Shown in pieces: positions 17,673 through 26,029 of a stretch of 56,995 nt of DNA; position 1 is the first letter of the stretch; every line of letters begins with the position of its first letter. Origin of the DNA: Pirellulales bacterium (GTDB taxonomy: Bacteria > Planctomycetota > Planctomycetia > Pirellulales > Thermoguttaceae); contig JAFGPV010000057.1 in the NCBI GenBank assembly GCA_016936015.1, forward strand, positions 1 through 56,995, given 5' to 3'. Below the pieces are notes generated by a model, which searched no databases, had not been told where the DNA came from, and worked only from the letters and a program-made list of their open reading frames with translations. The position numbers and the translations under genes are program-made.

Positions 17673-18521
17673 ATGTGTACGTTGGCAATTCTGTTTCGTA
17701 CGGTGCGAGGGACGCCGTTGCTGGTGGCCGCCAACCGCGAAGAGCGGTACGATCGGCCCACACAGTATCCGAAGATCCAGCCGGGCACGCCGCGGGTCGT
17801 CTGCGGAACGGATCGCAAGGCGGGCGGGACTTGGTTGGGGATCAACCAGCACGGATTGTTCTGTTCGGTACTCAACCGGCCGCGGAAGCGCGTGCCGATG
17901 GATCCCCGTTCCCGGGGACTGCTCTGCCGCGAGATGCTCGACGCGCGGACGGCCCGGGAGGCGGCGGAGTACGCTTTCCGCGAGCTTTCGTCGGGAAAAT
18001 ACGCGGGGGGCAACTTCGTGGCCGCCGATCCCCGCTCGGCCTTCCTGGTCTACGGCGGCGATCAGCTCGAGGTGATCGATATCCCGCCGGGCCTGCACGT
18101 GGTCACCGACGGCGCGATGGACAACTTCCGCGACCCGCGGCACGAACTGGTCCGCCGCATGTTGACGCTGCACACCCTCGACTCGGCCGTGACCTTCTTG
18201 GCGGTCGCCAGCCGGGCATTCTCCCGCAAACCCGACCACCACGGCCGCCGCGGCGTGGTGATCCAGGGCCAGGAATACGGCACGGTCTCCTCGACGCTCT
18301 TGGCGCTGTCGCGGAAGATCCAACACGCGGTGCTGCAATACAGCCCCGGTCCGCCGTGCGACCACCCCTACGCCGATCTCTCCGCCCTGCTGCGCCAGGT
18401 CCTCTCCGCCGACCGCAGCCGGAAGAGCCGCGAGGCCGCGGAAAAGGCCAAGCTCCTGCACAAGGGCCGCGACGGCCAGCCCGCCGCCAAGCAGAAAGTG
18501 AAAGTGAAAAAGAAGGCGTAG
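17673..18521 (+). CDS. NRDE/TANGO2 family protein
   Basis: 282 aa. It begins MCTLAIL with Cys2 and the family signature VAANREERYDRP (NRDE-type), then GGTWLGINQHGLF. TANGO2 proteins have an Ntn-hydrolase-like N-terminal Cys; the bacterial function is unsettled, and heme or lipid handling has been suggested for eukaryotic relatives. The last 35 residues are Lys-rich (KVKVKKKA), unlike the core family. It is preceded by the structured element at 17437-17499. Confidence 0.85.
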   Translation: MCTLAILFRTVRGTPLLVAANREERYDRPTQYPKIQPGTPRVVCGTDRKAGGTWLGINQHGLFCSVLNRPRKRVPMDPRSRGLLCREMLDARTAREAAEYAFRELSSGKYAGGNFVAADPRSAFLVYGGDQLEVIDIPPGLHVVTDGAMDNFRDPRHELVRRMLTLHTLDSAVTFLAVASRAFSRKPDHHGRRGVVIQGQEYGTVSSTLLALSRKIQHAVLQYSPGPPCDHPYADLSALLRQVLSADRSRKSREAAEKAKLLHKGRDGQPAAKQKVKVKKKA

Positions 18522-18554
18522 GGGAGAATCGCCTTTTTGCACTTGATCGGTTAA

Positions 18555-18788
18555 ATGCAAAGAGCACTCTTGCGTGTTTTAAATTATTGCTTGAGGTTTG
18601 ACAGGATTGTCTTTGTGGGGTTTCTATTGTCTTGCGGCATGGTGATCTACGCTTTTTTCCATTGGGGTTGGGCTGCTACGATTTTATGGGTTGTTTCGGC
18701 CCTCATCTTTCTATGCAACTATCAAGCGGCGAGACATTACGCGTTGATCATGGAACGTTGGAGGACTCGGCCGCGGCGGCGGATATAG
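18555..18788 (+). CDS. small two-helix membrane protein
   Basis: 77 aa with helices at about 18-35 (IVFVGFLLSCGMVIYAFF) and 40-55 (AATILWVVSALIFLCNY), followed by an Arg-rich tail (RWRTRPRRRI) expected in the cytoplasm. It lies 33 nt after the NRDE gene with no clear ribosome site. Function unknown. Confidence 0.5.
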   Translation: MQRALLRVLNYCLRFDRIVFVGFLLSCGMVIYAFFHWGWAATILWVVSALIFLCNYQAARHYALIMERWRTRPRRRI

Positions 18789-18806
18789 AGACTGATGCAA
18801 TCGGTG

Positions 18807-19064
18807 TCAATAATGATACCGGCAGGCCAAGAAGCGGATTCTGTCCTTGGTGACCTGATAGACCAAGCGATGCTCTTGATCGATGCGCCGTGACCAGCAA
18901 CTCGACAATTCATGCTTCAAGGGCTCGGGTTTGCCTCTGCCCTCGAAGGGATTTCGCTGCGTTTCCTGAATCAGTTCTAAAATGCGCAGAGCTTTCTTCC
19001 GGTCCTGTTGGACCCAATACTTCAGGTCCTCGACTGCGGAGACGTCAAATTCCAGCTTGTGCAC
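18807..19064 (-). CDS. yoeB: Txe/YoeB-family mRNA interferase toxin
   Basis: 85 aa, the standard size. The N-terminal LEFDVSAVEDLKYWVQQD, the central GKPEPLKHELSSCWSRRI and the C-terminal HRLVYQV...ILACRYHY-like ending are diagnostic for YoeB (RelE superfamily), which cleaves mRNA at the ribosome. The start overlaps the antitoxin gene by 20 nt. Confidence 0.95.
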   Translation of the reverse strand: MHKLEFDVSAVEDLKYWVQQDRKKALRILELIQETQRNPFEGRGKPEPLKHELSSCWSRRIDQEHRLVYQVTKDRIRFLACRYHY

Positions 19065-19257
19065 GGGCCTCTTCCAGAGAGATTCCTTCCTGCCGATCCT
19101 TTGCCGCCAGTAATCGACACTTCATCGCTTCGCTTTTCAGGAGATAGGCGGTTTCCCTTTCCGATTCGATCTCCTGCCATAAGGCAATCGGCACGATCAC
19201 GCTCACGGGGCGTCCCGCGGCGTCGGTGACGTATTGAATTTCAACGGAAGGTTCCAT
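19045..19257 (-). CDS. Phd/YefM-family antitoxin
   Basis: 70 aa. TDAAGRPVSVIVPIALWQEI is the Phd/YefM N-terminal fold and the tail EGISLEEARAQAGI would bind the toxin. It is shorter than E. coli YefM. It precedes and overlaps yoeB, forming a type II module; autoregulation of the pair is expected from the family. Confidence 0.85.
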   Translation of the reverse strand: MEPSVEIQYVTDAAGRPVSVIVPIALWQEIESERETAYLLKSEAMKCRLLAAKDRQEGISLEEARAQAGI

Positions 19258-19354
19258 AGCAAATCTTGGATAGAGTGTTTGGAAGAGAACCTCTTTTCAT
19301 GTAACGAAAAAGGAAGCCAACACCTTCTATTATAAATCCCTCAGACACAGAAGG

Positions 19355-19999
19355 TCAATCCGCCCGGTCGTATAGTTCCGGAAACACCTCCTCGGGCAGC
19401 CCTTGCGAGCGGATTGCGGCGCGGAGCTTGGCGAGGCACTCGAACTTGTAGTTGGCCACCGTCTGCTCGGAGAGAGCCAGCCGGCCGGCGGTCTCCTTGT
19501 TCGACCAGCCACGGACCAGCAGCAGCTCGGCGCAGCGGAGCTTGTCCCAAGCGCCCTTGCGGCGCCACTCGGCGACCTGCCCGGCCAGGGCGGCGACCAG
19601 GGCGTCCTCTTCCAGGCGGCGGCGCTCGCCGCTGCGGGCGATGCTGCTGGCGACGCGGGCCGAGCCGGCCGGCTCCCAATCGCTGCCGCTGACCCCGCCG
19701 GGGACCAGCGGCAGGGTCGGCCGCCGGCCCTCGCGCCGCAGATGGTCCGTCAGTTTGTGGGCGGCGATCGAGAAGAGATAACTTTCCAGCGGGCGGCGGC
19801 GGTCGTAGTTCGGCAGGCTGGTCAGAAAACCGATGAACGTCTCCTGCACGAGGTCCTCGGCGGCGGCGCGGTTCCGCACCCGGCTTTCCACGAAGGCCAG
19901 CAGCCGGCCCTCGAACCGCGCGATCAATTCGTTCCAGGCGTCAGACGCTCCGGCGTGAATCCGCTCGACCAGCAGGTTGTCGGTTTCGCTGGCAGACAT
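19355..19999 (-). CDS. ECF-type RNA polymerase sigma factor
   Basis: 214 aa from ATG 19999, with AAGGA 9 nt upstream. Region 2 shows NRAAAEDLVQETFIGF and region 4 the helix-turn-helix SNKETAGRLALSEQTVANYK. No anti-sigma gene is adjacent; instead the gene ends a minus-strand series containing a membrane protein, a Ser/Thr kinase, an FHA protein and a coiled-coil protein. Planctomycetes often pair ECF sigma factors with Hanks-type kinases, so phospho-control is plausible but inferred. Confidence 0.9.
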   Translation of the reverse strand: MSASETDNLLVERIHAGASDAWNELIARFEGRLLAFVESRVRNRAAAEDLVQETFIGFLTSLPNYDRRRPLESYLFSIAAHKLTDHLRREGRRPTLPLVPGGVSGSDWEPAGSARVASSIARSGERRRLEEDALVAALAGQVAEWRRKGAWDKLRCAELLLVRGWSNKETAGRLALSEQTVANYKFECLAKLRAAIRSQGLPEEVFPELYDRAD

Positions 20000-20051
20000 A
20001 ACGTCCTTTTTAAACCAAATGGATGGCCCCGACCAGTGGTCGCGGTACAGA

Positions 20052-20078
20052 GTGGGACAGGTTGCCAACCTGTCCTAC
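20052..20078. repeat. GGACAGGTTGCCAACC palindrome
   Basis: 27-nt palindrome of the 11271 family, between the ECF sigma gene and the membrane protein gene. Its edge supplies the stop codon of the membrane protein (20075-20077). Confidence 0.85.
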
Positions 20079-21058
20079 ACCGTCCACCAGACGGCGGCGG
20101 CCACGGCGCCCAACAGCGCTCCGGCGGTCAGCCGGAGCAGTCCGCGGCGCCGGCCGCCGTGACGCCCGTCCAGCCGGAGGTAGCCCCACACTACGCCCAG
20201 GGCCAGCCAAACGCCGGCCAGTCCGATGCCCGCCTGCCGCAGGCGCGTTTGGACGGTCCACTGCCGCTGGGCGTTCTCGATCCGGGTTTTCATCTTCCGG
20301 TCGATCTGCACGAGGAGGTGGAGATTCGTCATCATCCGGTTCAGCAAGGGCGAAGGGGCCGTCCCTTCGTACTGTTCCGCCACCAGGGCCAGCAACTCCT
20401 GATCGGTCAGACGTATTTTCCCGCTCCATTTCCGACCCAGAAGCTCCTGGACGTATCGATTGAACGCCGACCGCAAATCCTTGAGCTTGTTTTCCTCGCA
20501 CTCCTGGAGATCGACGTAGGGACCGACGGTCACGCACATTTGGTACACGTCGCCTTTGACCCGCGGCGCCATGCCAACCCAGTCGGGAAGCGGCTCCAAA
20601 GTAGAAGCGGCATCCTGCCGCTTCGGCGCTGCGGCATCGCTCAACGCAGAATCCTTCTCAGGCGTCGAAGCCTCAACCGGCTTCCGCTCCCCGGCCATCC
20701 ATTGGGCGATGCTGTGGCTCAGCTTGTCCACGAACCGCGCCGTCTCGGCCGCCACCATGTCGTCCAGCTCCTTTTGCTGCTCGGGCGTCGGCGCCGGCGG
20801 AACCGGGATGGCCGGCGGCGGCGGGAAAGAGCGGTCTTGCGCCACGGGCGTCTCAAAATGAGTCTCGATGGCGGAATGCATGGGAACTCCGGGAGGAAGC
20901 ATCCAGAACAAGAATAGCAGCGGCAGGAACAGGACAATCGGCAGGAGAATCAGTCCCGCGATCCGCGTCGGCCTGAAGCAGACCAGCACAATGCCGGCTG
21001 TCAGAAACAGCAGGAAGACAAGACCCACGATTCCGATAAATAGCCATGTAACCGACAT
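20075..21058 (-). CDS. membrane protein of the ECF/kinase cluster
   Basis: 327 aa from ATG 21058 (MSVTWLFIG). Two N-terminal helices (about 3-25 and 33-52), a Pro-rich linker, a soluble domain (about 165-275) and two C-terminal helices close to the end. The linker contains PKRQDAAST, translated from a repeat at 20601-20624. No known domain was recognised. Its place between kinase and sigma factor suggests a sensor or adaptor in the same pathway. Confidence 0.7.
   Translation of the reverse strand: MSVTWLFIGIVGLVFLLFLTAGIVLVCFRPTRIAGLILLPIVLFLPLLFLFWMLPPGVPMHSAIETHFETPVAQDRSFPPPPAIPVPPAPTPEQQKELDDMVAAETARFVDKLSHSIAQWMAGERKPVEASTPEKDSALSDAAAPKRQDAASTLEPLPDWVGMAPRVKGDVYQMCVTVGPYVDLQECEENKLKDLRSAFNRYVQELLGRKWSGKIRLTDQELLALVAEQYEGTAPSPLLNRMMTNLHLLVQIDRKMKTRIENAQRQWTVQTRLRQAGIGLAGVWLALGVVWGYLRLDGRHGGRRRGLLRLTAGALLGAVAAAVWWTV
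20601..20624. repeat. GTAGAAGCGGCAT repeat, single arm inside a gene
   Basis: 24-nt arm of the family also seen at 25298, 28159 and 47108. Here it is read antisense, in frame, giving the peptide KRQDAAST. Confidence 0.85.
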
Positions 21059-21118
21059 GAGGGATCGCTCCGTGTCTCGAATTTGGTACTCCGTACCCAT
21101 CTCGGCCAAAGGCCGATC

Positions 21119-21267
21119 GTTCTCCCAGCCCAGGGCAACGCCCTGGGGAAGGGAGTGGAAAGGTTCAATCCGGCCCAACGGGCCAACCGTTTACCGACGA
21201 ACCGTGGGGCCGATTCATATTTCATCTTGTCCCGATTCTCCAGGGCGTTGCCCTGGGCTGGGAGAAC
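21119..21267. repeat. long inverted repeat with 28-nt perfect arms
   Basis: Arms at 21119-21146 and 21240-21267 are exact inverse copies around the core CAGGGCAACGCCCTG; each is itself palindromic. A GGCCCAACGGGCC palindrome lies inside at about 21172-21184. It fills the gap between kinase gene and membrane protein gene. Confidence 0.9.
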
Positions 21268-21322
21268 GGCTGCCCCGTTGGGGCAACATTTTTCATTTCA
21301 GGCTTCGATTGATATGCCCGTC

Positions 21323-23305
21323 TTACAGCCGCGGGTGCATGCGGCGGTGGTGACCCAGCCAGGGGCTGGCCAGTTGGACGGAGACGGAAATCGCGGCCGC
21401 CAGCATCGGCAGCCAGGGCTGGGGGAAATCCCAGGCGTCGGCGGCGAGGAAGGCCAACACGACGGTCACGATCAGGGCCTTCAGACTCAGCCGCGTCGAG
21501 CGGAGCGGGTCGGCCTGCCGCCACCAGCGGACCAGCAGAAATAGCGTGCCGAAGGCGGCCACGTAGTCCTGCCACAACGGCCGGCCGTCTTCGCCGAAGA
21601 AACCGCGGGCCGCCAGCCCGGGCTGCCACAGGTGGAATTTCGGGTTGTCGGGCAGGTTGACCAGCAAATGCGACGCCAGGCCGCACGCCAGCACGCCCAG
21701 GCCCAGTCCGAGGATCATCATCATAAACCGGCGGAGAGTCTGGTCTCCCAAGGTGCCTTCCCACAGTTTGGCGGGAATAAGGACCGTCCAACTGCCGGCC
21801 ACAGCGGCGAGAAACAGCCAGGCCAGTTGCTCGATTTCGAGGGGTTGGCTTCGGGAACTGCCGCTGAGCAGGAAGAGCACGACGGTCATGGCGGCCGCCG
21901 CCAAGGTGCTCAGCAGCAGAGAACCGAGCAGATCGGCGGCGCGCTGGCGCGGCGGGCCGAGGACCAGGGCGCTGAGCGGCTGTTCGTGATGCCGCCGCCA
22001 GGGTCGGTGGTTTTCGACGGGAGAGCGGAGCACCGTCGGAGCGGGTTGCGGGGCGGGCGCCGCCTCAGGCGGTGCGTAGGTGGTCGGCGTCGATCCGCTG
22101 ACAGGCGGAGCCGTCTGCGACCGCGAGCCGGTATGAACCAGCGACCAGATCACCCAATAAATCCCATAGACGAAACACGCCGTCAGGGCCAAGGAAATTA
22201 CGACCGGAGCGGAGTGCAGCAGCACGAGGGCGGCAAGGACGATCAAGCCGATCCGTGCCGGGGTGTTCAGCCGGCTTTGCCGCCACCAGGTCCGCAGCTC
22301 GTGGATTTTACCGCGTAAGAGGCGCAAGACCGGCTCTTCGTCCGTCGCCTCGGTCCAGATCCCGGCTTCCGGTCCGGCGGCGCCTTCGGATTTCTCCTCG
22401 CGGCGACCGCCCGAGGGCAAGCGGTTCATGCCGGGCAGTGCCGCAGGCGGCGGCAGCGCCGTAAGCATCTCGGCCGCCGAGGGATACCGCTTTTCCGGGT
22501 CCTTGTCCAGCGCCCGGGCGACGACGGTTTTGTACGGCTCGGGCAGCATCGAGACGTCGGGCCGGGCCGTCAGATGCTTCATCAGGATCTCACCGACGCT
22601 CTCGCCCTCGAAGGGGACCCGGCCGGTGAGCATCTCGTAGAGGATCACGCCCATCGCGTAGACGTCGAGCTGCTTGCCGTAGCGCCCGCTGGCCACTTCG
22701 GGGGCCATGTAGTGGACGGTGCCGATGCTCTCGGTGTGCCCGCTGCGGCGGCTGCACGAGATGAACTTCGACAGCCCGTAGTCGCCGACCTTCACCACGC
22801 CTTCGTCGCTGAAGACGTTGCCGGGTTTCAGGTCGCGATGGACGATGCCGTGGTCGTGCAGGTAGGCCACCGCCGCGCCCAGACCGTGGATCCAGGCCAG
22901 GGCCTCCGGAACGGGCAGGCCGCGGGGATTGGCTTCCAGCGCCTCTTGCAGCGACGTGCCGGCGACGAATTCCATGATGACCCAGGTGTCGCCGACGTCG
23001 TCCTGCCGGATGTCGAAGAGCGTCAGCAGGTTCGGATGCTTGAGGTTCAGGCACTGCCGGATGCCGCGGAGCTCGACGTCGAGGTTCCGGCGGATCAGCT
23101 TCAGGGCGACTTCCTTGCCGGCGTCGCTTAAGGCGTAATAGATTTCGCCGAAGCCGCCCTGCCCGACGCCGCGCTTGATGGTGTAGCCGTCCAGGGGCCG
23201 GGTGCCGCCGGGGTACATGAATTTCCCCGCCGGCCGCTCCGCTGGCGGGGAGTCCTGCACCGCATCGGCTGCCAGGCTCGGATTGTCCGACGCACGAGGT
23301 TCCAC
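21323..23305 (-). CDS. Hanks-type Ser/Thr protein kinase with C-terminal membrane helices
   Basis: 660 aa, GTG start at 23305. The kinase domain at about 40-300 has GVGQGGFGEIY (P-loop), EVALKLI (VAIK Lys), HRDLKPGNVF (catalytic loop), GDYGLSK (DYG in place of DFG) and MAPEV. A first helix lies at about 350-390, then a Pro-rich linker and a block of about six helices (about 465-650). The Tyr substitution in DFG is tolerated in active kinases. The multi-helix C-terminus could sense a membrane signal. Its likely targets are the FHA protein upstream or the sigma factor downstream; this is inference. Confidence 0.92.
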   Translation of the reverse strand: MEPRASDNPSLAADAVQDSPPAERPAGKFMYPGGTRPLDGYTIKRGVGQGGFGEIYYALSDAGKEVALKLIRRNLDVELRGIRQCLNLKHPNLLTLFDIRQDDVGDTWVIMEFVAGTSLQEALEANPRGLPVPEALAWIHGLGAAVAYLHDHGIVHRDLKPGNVFSDEGVVKVGDYGLSKFISCSRRSGHTESIGTVHYMAPEVASGRYGKQLDVYAMGVILYEMLTGRVPFEGESVGEILMKHLTARPDVSMLPEPYKTVVARALDKDPEKRYPSAAEMLTALPPPAALPGMNRLPSGGRREEKSEGAAGPEAGIWTEATDEEPVLRLLRGKIHELRTWWRQSRLNTPARIGLIVLAALVLLHSAPVVISLALTACFVYGIYWVIWSLVHTGSRSQTAPPVSGSTPTTYAPPEAAPAPQPAPTVLRSPVENHRPWRRHHEQPLSALVLGPPRQRAADLLGSLLLSTLAAAAMTVVLFLLSGSSRSQPLEIEQLAWLFLAAVAGSWTVLIPAKLWEGTLGDQTLRRFMMMILGLGLGVLACGLASHLLVNLPDNPKFHLWQPGLAARGFFGEDGRPLWQDYVAAFGTLFLLVRWWRQADPLRSTRLSLKALIVTVVLAFLAADAWDFPQPWLPMLAAAISVSVQLASPWLGHHRRMHPRL

Positions 23306-23416
23306 GGTACTGGCCCTTTATCGTTACTCTTTGGTAGACGATTATTTATTGTAACATCCGCGGGCGGATGTTTCACATCCATCGATAGCGGATCAGATTG
23401 GAAATGTTGCCTCCGG

Positions 23417-23481
23417 TAGCCGGCGGCTAACAGCCGCCGAGGGTATTCACGCATCTCGCGGCGGCTGTTAGCCGCCGGCTA
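23417..23481. repeat. GCCGGCGGCTAAC inverted repeat
   Basis: 21-nt exact arms at 23417-23437 and 23461-23481. A related copy is at 49771-49837. It lies between the FHA and kinase genes. Confidence 0.9.
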
Positions 23482-23518
23482 GACGACATAATCCATCTGA
23501 AACTCAATCAACTTCATC

Positions 23519-24097
23519 TTAAATTTCCTCCAGTTTGAACGAAAATCCGTCGCCGGCGACGTGGGAATTCAGCGTCATTCGGCCGCGGTCGCGGCAGGAT
23601 CGGCCGTCGATTTCAAATTCTCCGGTTGTGCGGCAAGACAGCGTTTCCTCATGCCGAAATAAAAACACCTCCCGCGGCCAAGGGCGGCAGAGCACGTGGC
23701 TGTGCGGCCGGGGGCCGAGGATGCACAAGTCGGCCATCAACAGCACGGCGTTGACGGTCGGTTGGGTGCGATGGGAGCCGGCCAGTTCCAGCCGGGCCGT
23801 GCCGCTTAAGGCGTGGGGGCGGCGGAACTTCAGCCGCACGCTGCCGCCCAGTTCGATCTGGCAGCCGTCGGTCAGGGCGGCGGCCGGCCGGACCGGATGG
23901 CTGTCGACCGACACGTCGCGGAGCGCTTCGATCAGGTACCCTTCCCCGTCGCGGCGGATCCGCGCGTGGCGGCGCGAAAGATCGCCCAGGATCGGCACGT
24001 CGACGTCCTCGCCCCCCGGCCGGCCCAGCGTGACCACGTCGCCCAGGCAGACCCAGTAGCTCCCCACGGCGTCGATCCACAGCACGAAATTCTTCAT
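23519..24097 (-). CDS. FHA-domain protein
   Basis: 192 aa from ATG 24097, with GGAAGG about 7 nt upstream. The first half is an FHA domain: VTLGRPGG, DLSRRHARI and later DVSVDSHPVRP. The second half (about 115-192: LCILGPRPHSHVL...FEIDGRSCRDRG) looks like a second, degenerate FHA-like fold. FHA domains bind phosphothreonine, and the gene lies directly before a Ser/Thr kinase, so the protein is a likely reader of that kinase's product. Confidence 0.85.
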   Translation of the reverse strand: MKNFVLWIDAVGSYWVCLGDVVTLGRPGGEDVDVPILGDLSRRHARIRRDGEGYLIEALRDVSVDSHPVRPAAALTDGCQIELGGSVRLKFRRPHALSGTARLELAGSHRTQPTVNAVLLMADLCILGPRPHSHVLCRPWPREVFLFRHEETLSCRTTGEFEIDGRSCRDRGRMTLNSHVAGDGFSFKLEEI

Positions 24098-24210
24098 AGA
24101 AGGCCTTCCGCCGCCAAGAAAAAAGGAACCGGAGTAATTGTCCGTCGCTGTGATCATGGTAACGCGGTTCGAGGCAAAAGGGTAGGATGGGGGAAAGGGC
24201 AGAGGGATTT

Positions 24211-24357
24211 AATGACGAATGACGAAATCCGAATGACGAAAGAATGACGAATACCTAAACCCGAAAAAGTCATGATCCTCTTACCGGAAAACGATGCTCT
24301 TTTCGTCATTCGGCCTTCGGGCTTCTTTCGTCCTTTGGATTTCGTCCTTCGTCATTC
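24211..24357. repeat. GACGAATGACGAAATCC inverted repeat, diverged copy
   Basis: Left arm at 24211-24249 and right arm at 24300-24357 are imperfect inverses with internal GACGAA/TTCGTC direct units. A near-perfect copy is at 44248-44395. Confidence 0.85.
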
Positions 24358-24369
24358 CCTCCCCGTCCT

Positions 24370-25173
24370 TCATTTCAAAGTCACCTGCACCTGCCGGGGC
24401 GCCGGCGCGAAGTATTCAGTGACCTGCTCAACAATGTTTTCCGGAGCGGATTTGTCCAGCGGAATCTCGTCGTGGAAGTTCGCCTCGGCGCCCACCAATT
24501 TCTCGGCCACGTTCAGCCGGGTCTTCAGGCCGGCGATCAGTTCCTTGACGTGTCCCAGCCGGCTGTCGTCGAATTGGTAGTTGCTGGTCGTCTGCGCGGC
24601 GGCGAGCATCTGCGCCCGGGCTTCCAGGTTCTCGACTTCCACCTGCAACTGCCGCTTGGCGGCCATCATTCCTTCAAGCTTCTGCCGGGCGGCAGCGAGG
24701 CTCTTTTCCCGGGCGATGCGCATCTCCTTCAGGCTGGCCTGCGTGGCGTCGGCGGTTTTGTACCGCTCGAACCGATGGGCCAGGTCCGCCCGCACTTCCT
24801 CTACCGTGTACGATCGGCCGGCGTACCGGTACGCATCGTCCCGCCGGGCCAGGTCGGTCTTCAGGCGGAGGATCTGCTCCTTTTCCTTGGCCAGCCGGTC
24901 CTCCGTCTCGGCGATCTGCTCGTCGAGCTTCTGCACTTCGACCTCTTCCTTGGCGATGATGTGCATGTTTTTCCGCACCTCGGGAACCAGGTCCTGGATC
25001 AGGCCCCGGGCCCGATCGATCTGGAACTCGATGGGGATGGATTCCCGGACCGAGTCGGAAAAATAGCCGGCGGTGGTCCGGAAATAACTGACGGTGTCCC
25101 GGCCGACAAACAAGCTGACCACGACCAGCCCGGCCGTGGCGATCAAGGTGATCTTCAATACTTTTCTGATCAT
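24370..25173 (-). CDS. membrane-anchored coiled-coil protein
   Basis: 267 aa. One N-terminal helix (about 6-25, ITLIATAGLVVVSLFVG), then long heptad-rich stretches at about 75-110 and 140-195 (EEVEVQKLDEQIAETEDRL and similar). No catalytic motif. It is the first gene of the minus-strand signalling block and may be a PspA-like or sensory envelope component; similar proteins accompany kinase genes in planctomycetes. Function not established. Confidence 0.7.
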   Translation of the reverse strand: MIRKVLKITLIATAGLVVVSLFVGRDTVSYFRTTAGYFSDSVRESIPIEFQIDRARGLIQDLVPEVRKNMHIIAKEEVEVQKLDEQIAETEDRLAKEKEQILRLKTDLARRDDAYRYAGRSYTVEEVRADLAHRFERYKTADATQASLKEMRIAREKSLAAARQKLEGMMAAKRQLQVEVENLEARAQMLAAAQTTSNYQFDDSRLGHVKELIAGLKTRLNVAEKLVGAEANFHDEIPLDKSAPENIVEQVTEYFAPAPRQVQVTLK

Positions 25174-25297
25174 GATTCCGAACTCCTTGTGTTAGGGGAG
25201 GATGGGTGAAAAACCGTCCCTCCGGCGATACTCGTCTTGGAGGACGCCCCAAGGGGTCATTCGCCGACGCTTGCCGATTCTTGAAAAAATTTTTGAC

Positions 25298-25379
25298 GTA
25301 GAAGCGGTATCCTGCCGCTTCCTGCCGGCGGGGGGAATGACGCGCATCCTGAATGACGCGGCAAGATGCCGCGTTTACT
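25298..25379. repeat. GTAGAAGCGGCAT repeat, full two-arm copy
   Basis: Left arm 25298-25321 and right arm around 25357-25379, with the core GCGGCAAGATGCCGC. Family members are at 20601, 28159 and 47108. It occupies the gap after the Uma2 gene on the other side of the coiled-coil gene. Confidence 0.85.
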
Positions 25380-25387
25380 GGAAAAAT

Positions 25388-25933
25388 TCAGGCAAAGATT
25401 TCCGCCACCGGCAGCGAGAAGCCGGGCAGAAGGTCTTCGGCGATCAGCGTGTCGGCGGCGGCAAAGACGGTCGCTTCGCGGTTGTTCCGGTAGACTGTGA
25501 CCGTTTTCGATTGCGGATCGACGGTCCAGACCATCAGGCAGCCGGCCTTCAGCCAATCCTGCACTTTGACGTTGACTTCGCCCGCCCGATCGTCGGGCGA
25601 GAGCACTTCCACGGCCAGGTCGGGCGGGCCGGGAAAGAATTTCCGCCATCCGCCGGGCGGATCGCGCTCGGCCCGGACAAAGGCGACGTCCGGAGCACGG
25701 ACCGTATCAGGATCACGCTCGATAATAAAACCCGGGTCGCCGCAGAGGACCCGGCCTAATCGATTTGTTTTGACATAGTCCCTGAGAAGAGCACCGATGT
25801 TATTTTCAATCCCGCCGTGTTCGTAGTTCGTGGGCGCCATCTTGATTAACTCCCCCCGGATCAATTCGCACCGGCCGATGTTGCCGAGCGCGAAAAGCTC
25901 GTCCGCCGTCATCATTTTTTCGACTGTCGCCAT
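25388..25933 (-). CDS. Uma2-family (DUF820) endonuclease-like protein
   Basis: 181 aa from ATG 25933. The pattern MTADELFALGN, CELIRGELIKMAP, GGIENNIGALL, RAPDVAFV, PPDLAVEVLSPDD and VQDWLKAGCLMVWTVDP is the restriction-endonuclease-like Uma2 fold with PD-(D/E)xK-type acidic residues. Uma2 genes are common and multi-copy in cyanobacteria and planctomycetes; their cellular role is unknown and a mobile-element origin has been proposed. Confidence 0.9.
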   Translation of the reverse strand: MATVEKMMTADELFALGNIGRCELIRGELIKMAPTNYEHGGIENNIGALLRDYVKTNRLGRVLCGDPGFIIERDPDTVRAPDVAFVRAERDPPGGWRKFFPGPPDLAVEVLSPDDRAGEVNVKVQDWLKAGCLMVWTVDPQSKTVTVYRNNREATVFAAADTLIAEDLLPGFSLPVAEIFA

Positions 25934-26029
25934 ATATGAATTATAACTCGTAGGAGAGTTGCCTTCAAGGCGTCGCCTTTTTCCCCGGATTGGCGCGGTT
26001 CTCAAATACAGGTAAACTGAAGGGTTCTT

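Noticed and set aside
19403-20917. Long open frame on the plus strand opposite the sigma and membrane protein genes (504 codons)
   Set aside because: It is antisense to two genes with recognisable or membrane-type proteins, and its amino acid composition (Arg/Pro/Ala/Gln-rich) is that of a GC-rich shadow frame.
24211-24357. Possible CRISPR or tandem repeat in GACGAATGACG units
   Set aside because: Units are short and inverted around a centre, and a near-perfect second copy exists at 44248, so it is a dispersed inverted repeat.
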